Positions 1 to 6,537 of a stretch of DNA of 17,833 bases are shown here, piece by piece; positions within the stretch are counted from its first letter, which is position 1, and every line of letters begins with the position of its first letter. Source of the stretch: an archaeon (lineage in GTDB: Archaea > Aenigmatarchaeota > Aenigmatarchaeia > GW2011-AR5 > GCA-2688965); the NCBI GenBank assembly GCA_002688965.1, contig NZEE01000065.1:1-17833 (forward strand), read 5' to 3'. Both the position numbers and the translations under genes were made by a program. Below the pieces are notes generated by a model. It saw only the letters and a list, made by a program, of their open reading frames with translations, ran no database searches and was not told the DNA's origin.

Positions 1-476
1 ATTCTCATTTGCCAATCAGGAAAATTTACCCATCCCCTTCCATCAACCGTCCAGCCCCATCGCTTAATATGTTCTTCAGTTATTCCTTCTACTGTATTTA
101 TCCGTGGTATCCAATAAGCCTCTGTATCAGGATTTTCATCGAGTAGTTCAGGTAAGAACCTTATTAAATTTATATGAGGGGTTTCGTCTGCGTCAATTTG
201 AAATATAAAATCTTCATTGCATTTTGAATTTAAAAAATTCTTTTGTTTAGCAAAATCTTTATTTAAAGGATGTTCCCACCAACGAAAATTTACATGCGTT
301 TCTTGGTCTTGGATATGACATAATAATTCAATTACTTTTTGCGACGTATTATCTTTATCTGTAACTACTACTATTTCATCTTCATTTCTAATTTCATCTA
401 TTAGAAAATATAATAATTGTTCTAGTTCAGCATGTTCGTTACATCCTGTAATTGCATAACTAATCTTGTTCTTCAT
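1..476 (-). CDS. Family 2 (GT-A) glycosyltransferase, C-terminus cut by window edge
   Basis: I translated this from the sequence. It starts at the ATG at 476-474 and stays open to base 1, giving about 158 residues with the C-terminus missing. It opens MKNKISYAITGCNEHAELE, typical of a GT2 N-terminal strand and nucleotide-binding loop. A central hydrophobic strand ends FIFQIDADETPH, where D-A-D is the metal and nucleotide-sugar binding DxD motif of GT-A enzymes of the WaaE/WcaA type. It then has an acidic and aromatic stretch (EAYWIPRIN) often seen in these enzymes. It overlaps the upstream gene by 17 bases and is the last visible member of a glycosyltransferase group. The expected role is transfer of a sugar from a nucleotide donor; the acceptor cannot be told. 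The family call is fairly sure, the substrate unknown. Confidence 0.8.
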   Translation of the reverse strand, partial: MKNKISYAITGCNEHAELEQLLYFLIDEIRNEDEIVVVTDKDNTSQKVIELLCHIQDQETHVNFRWWEHPLNKDFAKQKNFLNSKCNEDFIFQIDADETPHINLIRFLPELLDENPDTEAYWIPRINTVEGITEEHIKRWGWTVDGRGWVNFPDWQMR

Positions 477-948
477 GTTCTGCCGGGTTTAATGTTGCGT
501 AAAAGACTTCCATTGCTTGTTTGAATTCTAATTGTTGAAATGATTGTGCTAATTCCGGGGCTAATCGTGTTGTAAAATATTCATCTTCTTTATCCGGCAC
601 TGGAAATTTCTTTCGTTCCTCGCCTACTATTGGTATAACCGGAGTTACTTCCCAATTCCAATTATCTTTATGAGTACCTTTTGGGTACAACATTACTTGA
701 GGTGTAATCATGGATGTTAAGTACCAAACAAATCCAGTAAGGTGATCTTCAAATTTTGTATCTATCATTAATTGTGTAATACCCTTCTCATACAACTTTA
801 TATTTTTTGAACCGATTTGCCAAACATCTCTTGTAGTGTATCCTGTATCCATACAGATTCTAGATTCAATATTTGTTGATGCATCCGATTCAATTAATAC
901 TGATTTGTTTCCAGTAAAGGGTGATATTTCATCATAATCTAACTTCAT
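460..948 (-). CDS. Conserved-looking phage protein of unknown function (162 aa)
   Basis: I do not recognise a named family. The N-terminus has a short pattern, SPFTGNKSVLIESD, followed by NIESRICMDTGYTT. This resembles the opening of small proteins seen in T4-like marine phages that often start with a Cys-containing knuckle, but here only one cysteine (in ICMD) is present, so a zinc site is unlikely. The middle is aromatic and Pro/Trp-rich (FVWYLTSM, NWNWEVTPVIP) and the C-terminus is acidic and ends HEEQD. There is no signal peptide or membrane segment. Its ATG overlaps the stop of the glycosyltransferase upstream by 4 bases (ATGA), preceded by a usable GGAAG ribosome site. Its stop lies inside the next glycosyltransferase gene. 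Sitting between glycosyltransferases suggests a shared transcript, not necessarily a shared function. Confidence 0.6.
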   Translation of the reverse strand: MKLDYDEISPFTGNKSVLIESDASTNIESRICMDTGYTTRDVWQIGSKNIKLYEKGITQLMIDTKFEDHLTGFVWYLTSMITPQVMLYPKGTHKDNWNWEVTPVIPIVGEERKKFPVPDKEDEYFTTRLAPELAQSFQQLEFKQAMEVFYATLNPAEHEEQD

Positions 949-2285
949 ACTTCCATCTTTTTTAATTTAGGTAATTTAATTTTTGTAGGGTCATTATTTC
1001 CGGGATTGATTTTCTTTAACTTAGGTAAATTTAAGCTAACCGGTTGTGGCATTTTGGACGCGACTGCGTCTATCATTCCCACAAATTTTTCTTTCATCAT
1101 ATCAAACGTAAAATTCTTTCGAATATGTTCTGGTTGTTTTCTAGATTTTACTAAATATTCTTTGTACTTTTTATGTACATCAACAAATATTTGACTTGCA
1201 TAACTATAATTAACAGTAAACCATTTTGAACCTTTTATTATCATTTTGTCTTGTACAACTGATTTATCTACTTCGTTTAACTGCCCTGGCAGTAATACAC
1301 AATTGTCTGGATTAAGAAAATCAATATGTCCACTCCAATTAGAAGCTATTATTGGCTTACCGGTCATACCAAATTCTAATAACGGACGACCAAAGCCTTC
1401 TCCTTTAGTAAATGAAACCATTGCCTTCATCTTAGGATGATTATACAACGAATTTATTTCATTATCCGTAAAATCACCATGTAATAAATAAACACTTGGT
1501 CCGGTTGGGCCATATTCACTTATAATATCCCTAATCCGATTTAAACAATATTCCCTATCAATTATACTAAAACCAGCACCGCTTGTTTTTAATACTAGAG
1601 CCGGTTTTTTACTTCCTACTTTCTTTTTAAACGTTTCACAAAATGTTTTAATCAACATTCCTACATCTTTTCTATCTTGTCCAAACCCACCTTGTAACCA
1701 ATGTCCAACAAAAAGGTAACAAAAATCTTCTTTAATATGTGTTAATTCATCTACTACATTCCTATCCAATTTATCTGTTTTACGATAGACGTTCAAATCA
1801 CATCCCTCAAATAATATTTCGACAGGAGTTGTTAATTTTAATTCAGCTTCTTTTTGTTTTGTTTGTTCGTTTATTTTATCATAAACAGTACTTGTAAATA
1901 CATCACTTGAATGTTTTGATGTAGTAATTATTAAGTCCATTCTATTACAACCTTCTAGCCATTCAGCTGAACATTGATTAGTTTCAATTCCAGCTGTAAC
2001 TCCTATATTATACTTTCCGATTTTTTGAAATTCATGTGGTACAGATAATTGAATAAATATGTCTGGTTGTTTATTGATATTTGTCGTAATTATTTTATCT
2101 ATAATCGCTTTATGAGTTTCGTCTTGACTATTAAGAGCATTCATAGGACAACTACCCCATGGGAGTGATACAATAACTATTTCATATTTGTCTGATGATA
2201 TTAACGCTGAGGCTAAATCTCTCATGTGATTTCCGTAACCGGACCTAGTAGCTACTGGCCCTTGCATAACAATAAATGGTTTCAT
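945..2285 (-). CDS. GT4-like (GT-B fold) glycosyltransferase with basic C-terminal repeats
   Basis: 446 residues, a usual length for GT4 enzymes. The N-terminal Rossmann half carries SGYGNHMRDLASAL (about 15-28), the glycine-rich acceptor-side loop. The C-terminal half has the donor-site signature GEGFGRPLLEFGMTGKP (295-311), with E296 and E304 in the E-x7-E spacing of GT4 enzymes. A tail after about residue 415 holds two copies of a short motif, LPKLKKINP (420-428) and LPKLKKMEV (438-446). The same motif opens the next enzyme upstream. A ribosome site (AGGAG) lies about 8 bases before the ATG, and the start overlaps the stop of the upstream glycosyltransferase by 4 bases, so the two are probably translated together. 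Likely targets are virion, host-surface or DNA sugars; the sequence does not decide. Confidence 0.85.
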   Translation of the reverse strand: MKPFIVMQGPVATRSGYGNHMRDLASALISSDKYEIVIVSLPWGSCPMNALNSQDETHKAIIDKIITTNINKQPDIFIQLSVPHEFQKIGKYNIGVTAGIETNQCSAEWLEGCNRMDLIITTSKHSSDVFTSTVYDKINEQTKQKEAELKLTTPVEILFEGCDLNVYRKTDKLDRNVVDELTHIKEDFCYLFVGHWLQGGFGQDRKDVGMLIKTFCETFKKKVGSKKPALVLKTSGAGFSIIDREYCLNRIRDIISEYGPTGPSVYLLHGDFTDNEINSLYNHPKMKAMVSFTKGEGFGRPLLEFGMTGKPIIASNWSGHIDFLNPDNCVLLPGQLNEVDKSVVQDKMIIKGSKWFTVNYSYASQIFVDVHKKYKEYLVKSRKQPEHIRKNFTFDMMKEKFVGMIDAVASKMPQPVSLNLPKLKKINPGNNDPTKIKLPKLKKMEV

Positions 2286-3748
2286 ACTAATACTCCTGGT
2301 GTTTCATTAATTGGAACTTGTTCAACTTTATATAATTTAAATCTTTTTCTTGGCTTCCATTTTTCAAAACATATTTCCATATGTTTAATAAATCCATTCG
2401 ACATTTCTCTAGCCGACATTCCGGATTCTTCTGAACAAACCCAATCATGTCCGGCCATTCCATGTTCTTTACGGTTATCTCTGCCCATATCATACCAATA
2501 TTTAATTGCTTTAGCAACATCTCTAAAATCACATCTATCATCAAAAATATATGGAGTTTGAGGAGATCCTTGACATGATATATTACTCGGAAATACTGGC
2601 TTAACCCACTTACCATGATTTTTATAACGGCCTAAATGATTGGTTGGAAATTCAGGTGTAAAGTCTATCCACTTTCCATTTTCATCTTCAAACCTGCAAT
2701 GGTCTTGTAACCCTCCTGTAACGTTGTTAATAATAGGTGTGCCGGCCATTAACGATTCTGCTCCACTTAATCCAAATCCTTCATTGGAAGCAATATTAAT
2801 AGTAACATCTGCAATATTATAATAATAATTCAACTGTTTATCATCTATACCAACGCCTGAAAATGTGATATTATAATCATTACATAATGCTCTCTTCACT
2901 GCAGGAAGATCTGTTCCATTATCATCCCTGGGTTGAGTATGCATTAGTAGTAAGCATTTTTCGGCCTTTTCTTTTGGTAAGGAATCACAAAATGTTTTGT
3001 AAGCGAGGATTACATCTCCTGGTTGTTTTCTTCTTATATTTCGATTATTCCAAAATACTACAAATTCTGCGTTATTATTTTTTAATCGAAAAGTCTTTTC
3101 AAATTCATGATATTCTTTATAATCATTATCCAATGGGGTAATTGGTTTATAAAAATTTTCGTTTATTCCATGTGGTACATATTGAACTGCCCAATCTTCT
3201 TTTGGATATCTTCTTAAAACATTTTTTACGATATTATCTGTTTGTTTACTTATATTCATAATTAAATCACAAGACTCATAAAAATCTTCGTTCCATTGTG
3301 GATAAGGAAGATCGTCCCAAATATTATAATACATCAATGGGATATGTTGTCTGAGCTGATCTTCCATTTGGTACAGCCAACCCCAAAATCTAGGGTCTGT
3401 AAAATGTAATATAGCATCTGGTTTTTCTGTTTCTAATAAATAATATAATAATTGAGGATTACCATATCCATTATTGGCATATATCTTAACTGATGCATCC
3501 TCTACTCCTGTAACCTTTTGTGTTTCCTCAGATAGATCAAAACATTTTCCTTGGTCAGGATGATTAATAGCTGCTCCAACTTGAACCCAATCATATTTAT
3601 CTACAGTTCCAATAACAAATTCTTTGGACATAGTTCCTATACCAGAATGTAATCTTAAATCATCTGACAATAATAATATTTTTTTCTTTTTTCTTTTGGG
3701 TTTGTCTGGGTCAATTTTACGTAATTTCGGTAACTTGATTTGTTGCAT
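2282..3748 (-). CDS. GT4-like (GT-B fold) glycosyltransferase with basic N-terminal motif
   Basis: 488 residues. It begins MQQIKLPKLRKIDPDKPK and a run of lysines (to about residue 23), a charged extension not needed by the fold, which matches the tail motif of the neighbouring glycosyltransferase. The Rossmann domain follows with KILLLSDDLRLHSGIGTMS (the SGIG loop near 35-38). The donor domain has WNNRNIRRKQP (233-243), providing basic phosphate-binding residues, and NEGFGLSGAESLMAGTP (322-338) with E323 and E331 in E-x7-E spacing. This is a clear retaining-type GT-B enzyme. It has the strongest ribosome site in the window (AAGGAGG). Its stop overlaps the start of the next glycosyltransferase by 4 bases, so the pair is translationally coupled. 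Donor and acceptor sugars are unknown. Confidence 0.87.
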   Translation of the reverse strand: MQQIKLPKLRKIDPDKPKRKKKKILLLSDDLRLHSGIGTMSKEFVIGTVDKYDWVQVGAAINHPDQGKCFDLSEETQKVTGVEDASVKIYANNGYGNPQLLYYLLETEKPDAILHFTDPRFWGWLYQMEDQLRQHIPLMYYNIWDDLPYPQWNEDFYESCDLIMNISKQTDNIVKNVLRRYPKEDWAVQYVPHGINENFYKPITPLDNDYKEYHEFEKTFRLKNNNAEFVVFWNNRNIRRKQPGDVILAYKTFCDSLPKEKAEKCLLLMHTQPRDDNGTDLPAVKRALCNDYNITFSGVGIDDKQLNYYYNIADVTINIASNEGFGLSGAESLMAGTPIINNVTGGLQDHCRFEDENGKWIDFTPEFPTNHLGRYKNHGKWVKPVFPSNISCQGSPQTPYIFDDRCDFRDVAKAIKYWYDMGRDNRKEHGMAGHDWVCSEESGMSAREMSNGFIKHMEICFEKWKPRKRFKLYKVEQVPINETPGVLV

Positions 3749-3751
3749 CTT

Positions 3752-3758
3752 CCTCCTT
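3752..3758 (-). promoter_or_regulatory. Strong Shine-Dalgarno for the 488-aa glycosyltransferase
   Basis: On the minus strand the sequence reads AAGGAGG, then AAG, then ATG. It is the fullest match to the anti-SD sequence found near any start in this window. Most other starts have only AAGGA or an A-rich leader. It fixes the start at 3748 and suggests this enzyme is translated well and independently of the upstream repeat-protein gene. Confidence 0.7.
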
Positions 3759-3776
3759 TATAACCGTTCTTTTTAT

Positions 3777-4097
3777 TTAATATAAATATGCTTTTTTTAA
3801 TTTAACACGCGATTTATACGAAACAAAATATATCTTTTTATCTGCTTGATATGGATATTTTACTACGTATACCTTTTTATCTGCTAGATATGGATATTTT
3901 ACTATATACCAACAGCCAGGTTTTTTTGCTTCGTATGGATATTTTACCATATATAATAACCAATCTGCTTGATGTGAATACTCTGTCACAAAAACTTTTA
4001 TATCTGCCAGGTGTGGATATTTACAAAAGTATATTTTTTGTGAGTAACTGTTTACATAAAACAAACAACTTAATACTATTAATAATATTTTTTTCAT
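3777..4097 (-). CDS. Secreted short-repeat protein, Septknot/DUF6150-like
   Basis: 106 residues. Residues 1-19 form a signal peptide (MKK, hydrophobic core, then S-Y-S), with predicted cleavage before Q20. Glutamine at +1 is typical of Bacteroidetes signal peptidase I substrates. The mature 87 residues are almost entirely six or seven imperfect repeats of about 13 residues, of the form (K)(K/I)(V/I)(Y/F)xVKYPYxAD, for example near KVYVVKYPYQAD and CWYIVKYPYLAD. The pattern of alternating beta strand plus 'KYxxQAD' matches my memory of the DUF6150 family, called Septknot because a deep 7-crossing knot was predicted in a Ureaplasma member of about 89 residues. The role is unknown; an envelope or periplasmic location is inferred. 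Its start overlaps the upstream gene's stop by 4 bases. The family assignment is from recall and should be treated as moderate. Confidence 0.7.
   Translation of the reverse strand: MKKILLIVLSCLFYVNSYSQKIYFCKYPHLADIKVFVTEYSHQADWLLYMVKYPYEAKKPGCWYIVKYPYLADKKVYVVKYPYQADKKIYFVSYKSRVKLKKAYLY
3837..4035 (-). repeat. Imperfect ~39-bp tandem repeats inside the secreted repeat protein gene
   Basis: On the plus strand, copies of TATCTGCTTGATATGGATAT followed by TTTAC recur with changes (near 3838-3864, 3878-3902, 3931-3947 and 4000-4023). The spacing between the best two is 39 bases, that is 13 codons, matching the protein repeat. The first two copies are nearly identical, which points to recent internal duplication or gene conversion. 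The outer copies have diverged. Confidence 0.75.
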
Positions 4098-4291
4098 AAA
4101 TAAATCCCATATCGGATACTTGCACTTAACCTTTTTGCATGAACATCACTATAGCCCTGCTCTCTTAATTCTTTGTAATTAGTAAATTCTTCGTATGCTA
4201 ATTTATAAGCATTACAATAACTAATTTTAGGGTTTAATTTTTGTATCATCTCTACATATCTGTTAATAGATATTCTATCAGTTATTTCCAT
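4094..4291 (-). CDS. Small protein of unknown function (65 aa)
   Basis: I recognise no family. It is a largely helical, charged protein (ISINRYVEMIQKLNPKISY, then AYKLAYEEFTNYKELREQGY) with one cysteine and no membrane segment. The pattern 'NPKISYCNAYKLAYEE' reads like a short helix-turn-helix-like bundle, but no clear DNA-binding motif can be claimed. It has no Shine-Dalgarno, only an A-rich leader. It begins 5 bases after the SLOG-like gene ends, and its TGA overlaps the start of the secreted repeat protein (TTATGA). It is therefore within a tightly packed operon and is probably a real gene. Confidence 0.55.
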   Translation of the reverse strand: MEITDRISINRYVEMIQKLNPKISYCNAYKLAYEEFTNYKELREQGYSDVHAKRLSASIRYGIYL

Positions 4292-4296
4292 ATTTT

Positions 4297-4698
4297 TTAA
4301 TTAATTATTACTATTGGTTTTTTTAATTTTTTAGCTGCTTTAATTGCACTTTCTGATCCTTTACTTTTATGTCCTTTTGGTATTAAAGCACACATTACAT
4401 CACAGGCCTTAGCAATCAACATATTTCTATGATGGAATTGTGATACATGATATACCTTTCCATAATAATTTTCTGACATCATTGAATATAAATTTCTAGA
4501 TGTATGTGCTGGATTATATTCTTGATATTTGATATCAAACTCTAAAGCAAATTTCTTAGCATATTTATCTGCGCCATTAGGACATCCACCTGATATTATT
4601 GTTAAATCGTCTCCAAATTTTTTCTTTAAATTTGTAAACAATTCTTTTACCTTCCGTTTGTTTTCCCATTCTCGAGAACCTATAATCGCAACTTTCAT
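4297..4698 (-). CDS. SLOG-superfamily (YspA/DUF2493-like) nucleotide-binding protein
   Basis: 133 residues, the length of a single SLOG Rossmann-like domain. Diagnostic motifs are MKVAIIGSREW (1-11), the strand plus first nucleotide-binding loop, IISGGCPNGAD (34-44), the SGG...GAD signature of the YspA/cpYpsA-related branch, and HHRNMLIAKACDVMCALIP (89-107), where the RN pair and the 'D..CAL' strand are typical. The fold is shared with DprA/Smf, LOG phosphoribohydrolases and TIR-associated SLOG domains, and it binds nucleotides or nucleotide derivatives. The specific ligand is unknown. It is coupled by a 4-base overlap to the PD-(D/E)XK nuclease upstream. The family call is strong; the function is open. 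Confidence 0.85.
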   Translation of the reverse strand: MKVAIIGSREWENKRKVKELFTNLKKKFGDDLTIISGGCPNGADKYAKKFALEFDIKYQEYNPAHTSRNLYSMMSENYYGKVYHVSQFHHRNMLIAKACDVMCALIPKGHKSKGSESAIKAAKKLKKPIVIIN

Positions 4699-5624
4699 TC
4701 TCTAATTCTATTTTCTTTTGGACATAAATCTCGATTAACAAATTCGCAATAACGACAATTCTTATTGTTCTTACCAGGAACGGCTAGATATTTATTATCT
4801 AAATTATACGATCCATCATCTTTAAATCCTACATTAATAAATTCATTAATTTCTTTTAATAATTTGTTCCTAGTTGGTTTGCCGGATGCCGGAATAAATT
4901 CTTGTACTCTTTTTTGTGGAAACATTGCTCCATCAAATAACTTTCGTTTTACAATTAAATATTTTATATCAATCATATCTGCACTAAACCCATATTGTTT
5001 AGCAAAATATTCTTTATACAAAACTAACTGAGATGATTTTATTTTATCTGCTTTTTGCCATTTGTTCCAGCCACGCGTAGATGTTTTAATATCAATTATT
5101 TCAATTTTATTAAATACTGTATCTCGTAAAACGATATCTAAATAAGCTAACATTTTAATATCCTTACCATCTACAGCTTGAGTATATAATGGCATTTCTA
5201 TTCCAACTAACTCATACCCTTTTTTACTAAAATATGCACCGCGGTGACTCTTAAACCAATCTAAAATTGCTACACCATCATTATAAAATTCGCCTAATTC
5301 AAATTTAGTAGAAAAATGTTCTTTCGTTTCATCTATAGCCCTTTTATATACGGATGCCATATTATCTCGTAAGAGTTTATGTAAATCTAATTCATCAGCT
5401 GCTTTAACTGAATCTTTATACATAGTTGATATATATGTCTGTAATGTTTCATGAAAAGCTGTACCAAAAATAGTATGTATACTTTGAGAAAATGTTCTTA
5501 ATCCTTTTGCGTAAGCTAATTCCCAATGTTTAGGACAAGATGAATACATCGCAAACTGTGAATATGATATTCGTTTATCTCCTTCTTTGGGTTCTACTAC
5601 ACTATATTTTAAAAATTTATTCAT
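4695..5624 (-). CDS. PD-(D/E)XK nuclease, RecB/Cas4-like, with putative Fe-S cysteines
   Basis: 309 residues. The order of motifs fits the RecB/Cas4-type nuclease fold: ISYSQFAMYSSCPKHWELAY (19-38), GTAFHE (54-59, H58), YLDIV with D163, IDIKT with D178 and K180 (the E/D-x-K catalytic pair), and QLVLYKEY with Q199 and Y203. Four cysteines are placed as in Cas4 and AddB: one near the N-terminus (C30) and three at the C-terminus (C290, C293, C301), which could hold a [4Fe-4S] cluster. The expected activity is metal-dependent DNA exonuclease or endonuclease in recombination, replication or end-processing. It lies 2 bases after the 60-aa gene and overlaps the SLOG-like gene. No helicase domain is present. 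The family call is strong. Confidence 0.88.
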   Translation of the reverse strand: MNKFLKYSVVEPKEGDKRISYSQFAMYSSCPKHWELAYAKGLRTFSQSIHTIFGTAFHETLQTYISTMYKDSVKAADELDLHKLLRDNMASVYKRAIDETKEHFSTKFELGEFYNDGVAILDWFKSHRGAYFSKKGYELVGIEMPLYTQAVDGKDIKMLAYLDIVLRDTVFNKIEIIDIKTSTRGWNKWQKADKIKSSQLVLYKEYFAKQYGFSADMIDIKYLIVKRKLFDGAMFPQKRVQEFIPASGKPTRNKLLKEINEFINVGFKDDGSYNLDNKYLAVPGKNNKNCRYCEFVNRDLCPKENRIRE

Positions 5625-5626
5625 AA

Positions 5627-5809
5627 CTATTTTATTTGTGGTATCTTATTTACTATGATATTCCATTGGTTTTCAGTAGGATGGCCATCACCAATTGCTT
5701 CTACAAATCCAGTAAACCATGTTATAAACGCCTCTGGTGATGTCGGTGTTGGAGTTGCTACCTTCTCTGTAAATTTTATTTTTTTTGGTCCTTCTTTAAT
5801 TACTGTCAT
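5627..5809 (-). CDS. Small phage protein of unknown function (60 aa)
   Basis: I do not know its function. The N-terminal 25 residues are basic and then Pro/Thr-rich (KVATPTPTSP). The rest, EAFITWFTGFVEAI, then PTENQWNIIVNKI, follows a pattern I recall from many small phage proteins (aromatic helix, Gly-rich turn, 'T..QW..I...I' helix). It has a good ribosome site (AAGGA, about 8 bases before ATG). The start overlaps the gp62-like stop by 4 bases, and it ends 2 bases before the nuclease start. Residue pattern and context make it a real gene. Confidence 0.6.
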   Translation of the reverse strand: MTVIKEGPKKIKFTEKVATPTPTSPEAFITWFTGFVEAIGDGHPTENQWNIIVNKIPQIK

Positions 5810-6255
5810 TTTAAGATTCCTTTTATTTCTTTATCCGATTTACCATATAACTTTAGTAAATCCTTTAAAAATTCTTTTCCTTTGTTGCCAGACGTAAAAA
5901 ACATATCTAAATATTGATTTGCCTCTCTTTTACTTATCATATGAGTTCGTCTAATGAACTCTACAAGTTCTGGTTTATACTTATCAACCTTGTGTCCTTT
6001 AATATATTTTGAAAACATTTTCTTAGCTGGAAGTATATCATAATATAATTGATAAACATGTTTCTTTGATAATGGGCCGATTGTATATTGTTGAAATAAA
6101 TTAATTATTTCGATCAATCCCATGTTCATTGATAACCAGCGATTAATAATATATGGTTGAAATGATTTTTGATCGAGGTCAGATAATTTATCCCAAGGGA
6201 CTTTCTTATAAGTAATATTAGCTATGTGATCAAAAATAGTGGCCGGCTTTCTCAT
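5806..6255 (-). CDS. 62: Clamp-loader small subunit, T4 gp62-like
   Basis: 149 residues against 187 in T4 gp62. The middle is the recognisable part: YIINRWLSMNMGLIEIINLFQ (about 35-55) and HVYQLYYDILPAKKMFSKYIKG (about 66-87) match the pattern of gp62 homologues in T4-related marine phages. No ATPase motifs are present, as expected. With the gp44-like ATPase encoded just upstream it should form the loader that opens the gp45-like clamp and places it on primer-template DNA. It is separated from the ATPase gene by a zinc-ribbon gene, overlaps that gene's stop by 4 bases, and lacks a Shine-Dalgarno, so it is probably translated by coupling. Confidence 0.8.
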   Translation of the reverse strand: MRKPATIFDHIANITYKKVPWDKLSDLDQKSFQPYIINRWLSMNMGLIEIINLFQQYTIGPLSKKHVYQLYYDILPAKKMFSKYIKGHKVDKYKPELVEFIRRTHMISKREANQYLDMFFTSGNKGKEFLKDLLKLYGKSDKEIKGILK

Positions 6256-6521
6256 TTATTTTTATCTTTTAAACTTTTTGGTAAGAATGCTTCATTTATA
6301 TGTCCACAATCATCACACCTAAAAATCGGAATTGGAACAATTTGTTCTTTGCCGGTTGGTGATAATAGTGCTGATAATCGTTTAAACATACTAGCTTCTC
6401 TAAAAATTTGTCCATCACAATTTTCACAAACTATATCATCTAAATCATCAGCTTTTAAATTGATTGATTGAGGTTGTTGTTGCTCTTTTGAATTATCACT
6501 TAGTGATCGTATTTTTCCCAT
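6252..6521 (-). CDS. Zinc-ribbon-like protein between clamp-loader genes (89 aa)
   Basis: Two CxxC knuckles are visible, C32-E-N-C35 and C69-D-D-C72, about 33 residues apart, fitting one zinc ribbon. Residues 1-25 are polar and probably disordered (EQQQPQ). The stretch between the knuckles (FKRLSALLSPTGKEQIVPIPIF) and the end (CGHINEAFLPK) look like a family I recall from T4-like marine phages, without a known role. A good ribosome site (AAGGA, 7 bases before ATG) precedes it. It starts 16 bases after the gp44-like stop and its own stop overlaps the gp62-like start. The position inside the clamp-loader operon suggests a link to replication or to clamp-dependent transcription, which is inference. 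Confidence 0.7.
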   Translation of the reverse strand: MGKIRSLSDNSKEQQQPQSINLKADDLDDIVCENCDGQIFREASMFKRLSALLSPTGKEQIVPIPIFRCDDCGHINEAFLPKSLKDKNK

Positions 6522-6537
6522 TTTAATCCTTTTTATA

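Noticed and set aside
1006..1440. Short open frames on the plus strand inside the 446-aa glycosyltransferase
   Set aside because: They are opposite-strand shadows of a gene with clear GT4 motifs, with no ribosome site and no family-like sequence.
2287..2616. 109-residue frame on the minus strand overlapping the 488-aa glycosyltransferase
   Set aside because: It lies in another frame of a gene with intact motifs to its end; its sequence is out-of-frame translation of the same DNA.
4064..4097. Possible lipoprotein signal (V-L-S-C at residues 8-11) in the secreted repeat protein
   Set aside because: The hydrophobic stretch before the cysteine is too short and continues past it; a signal peptidase I site (SYS|Q) fits better.
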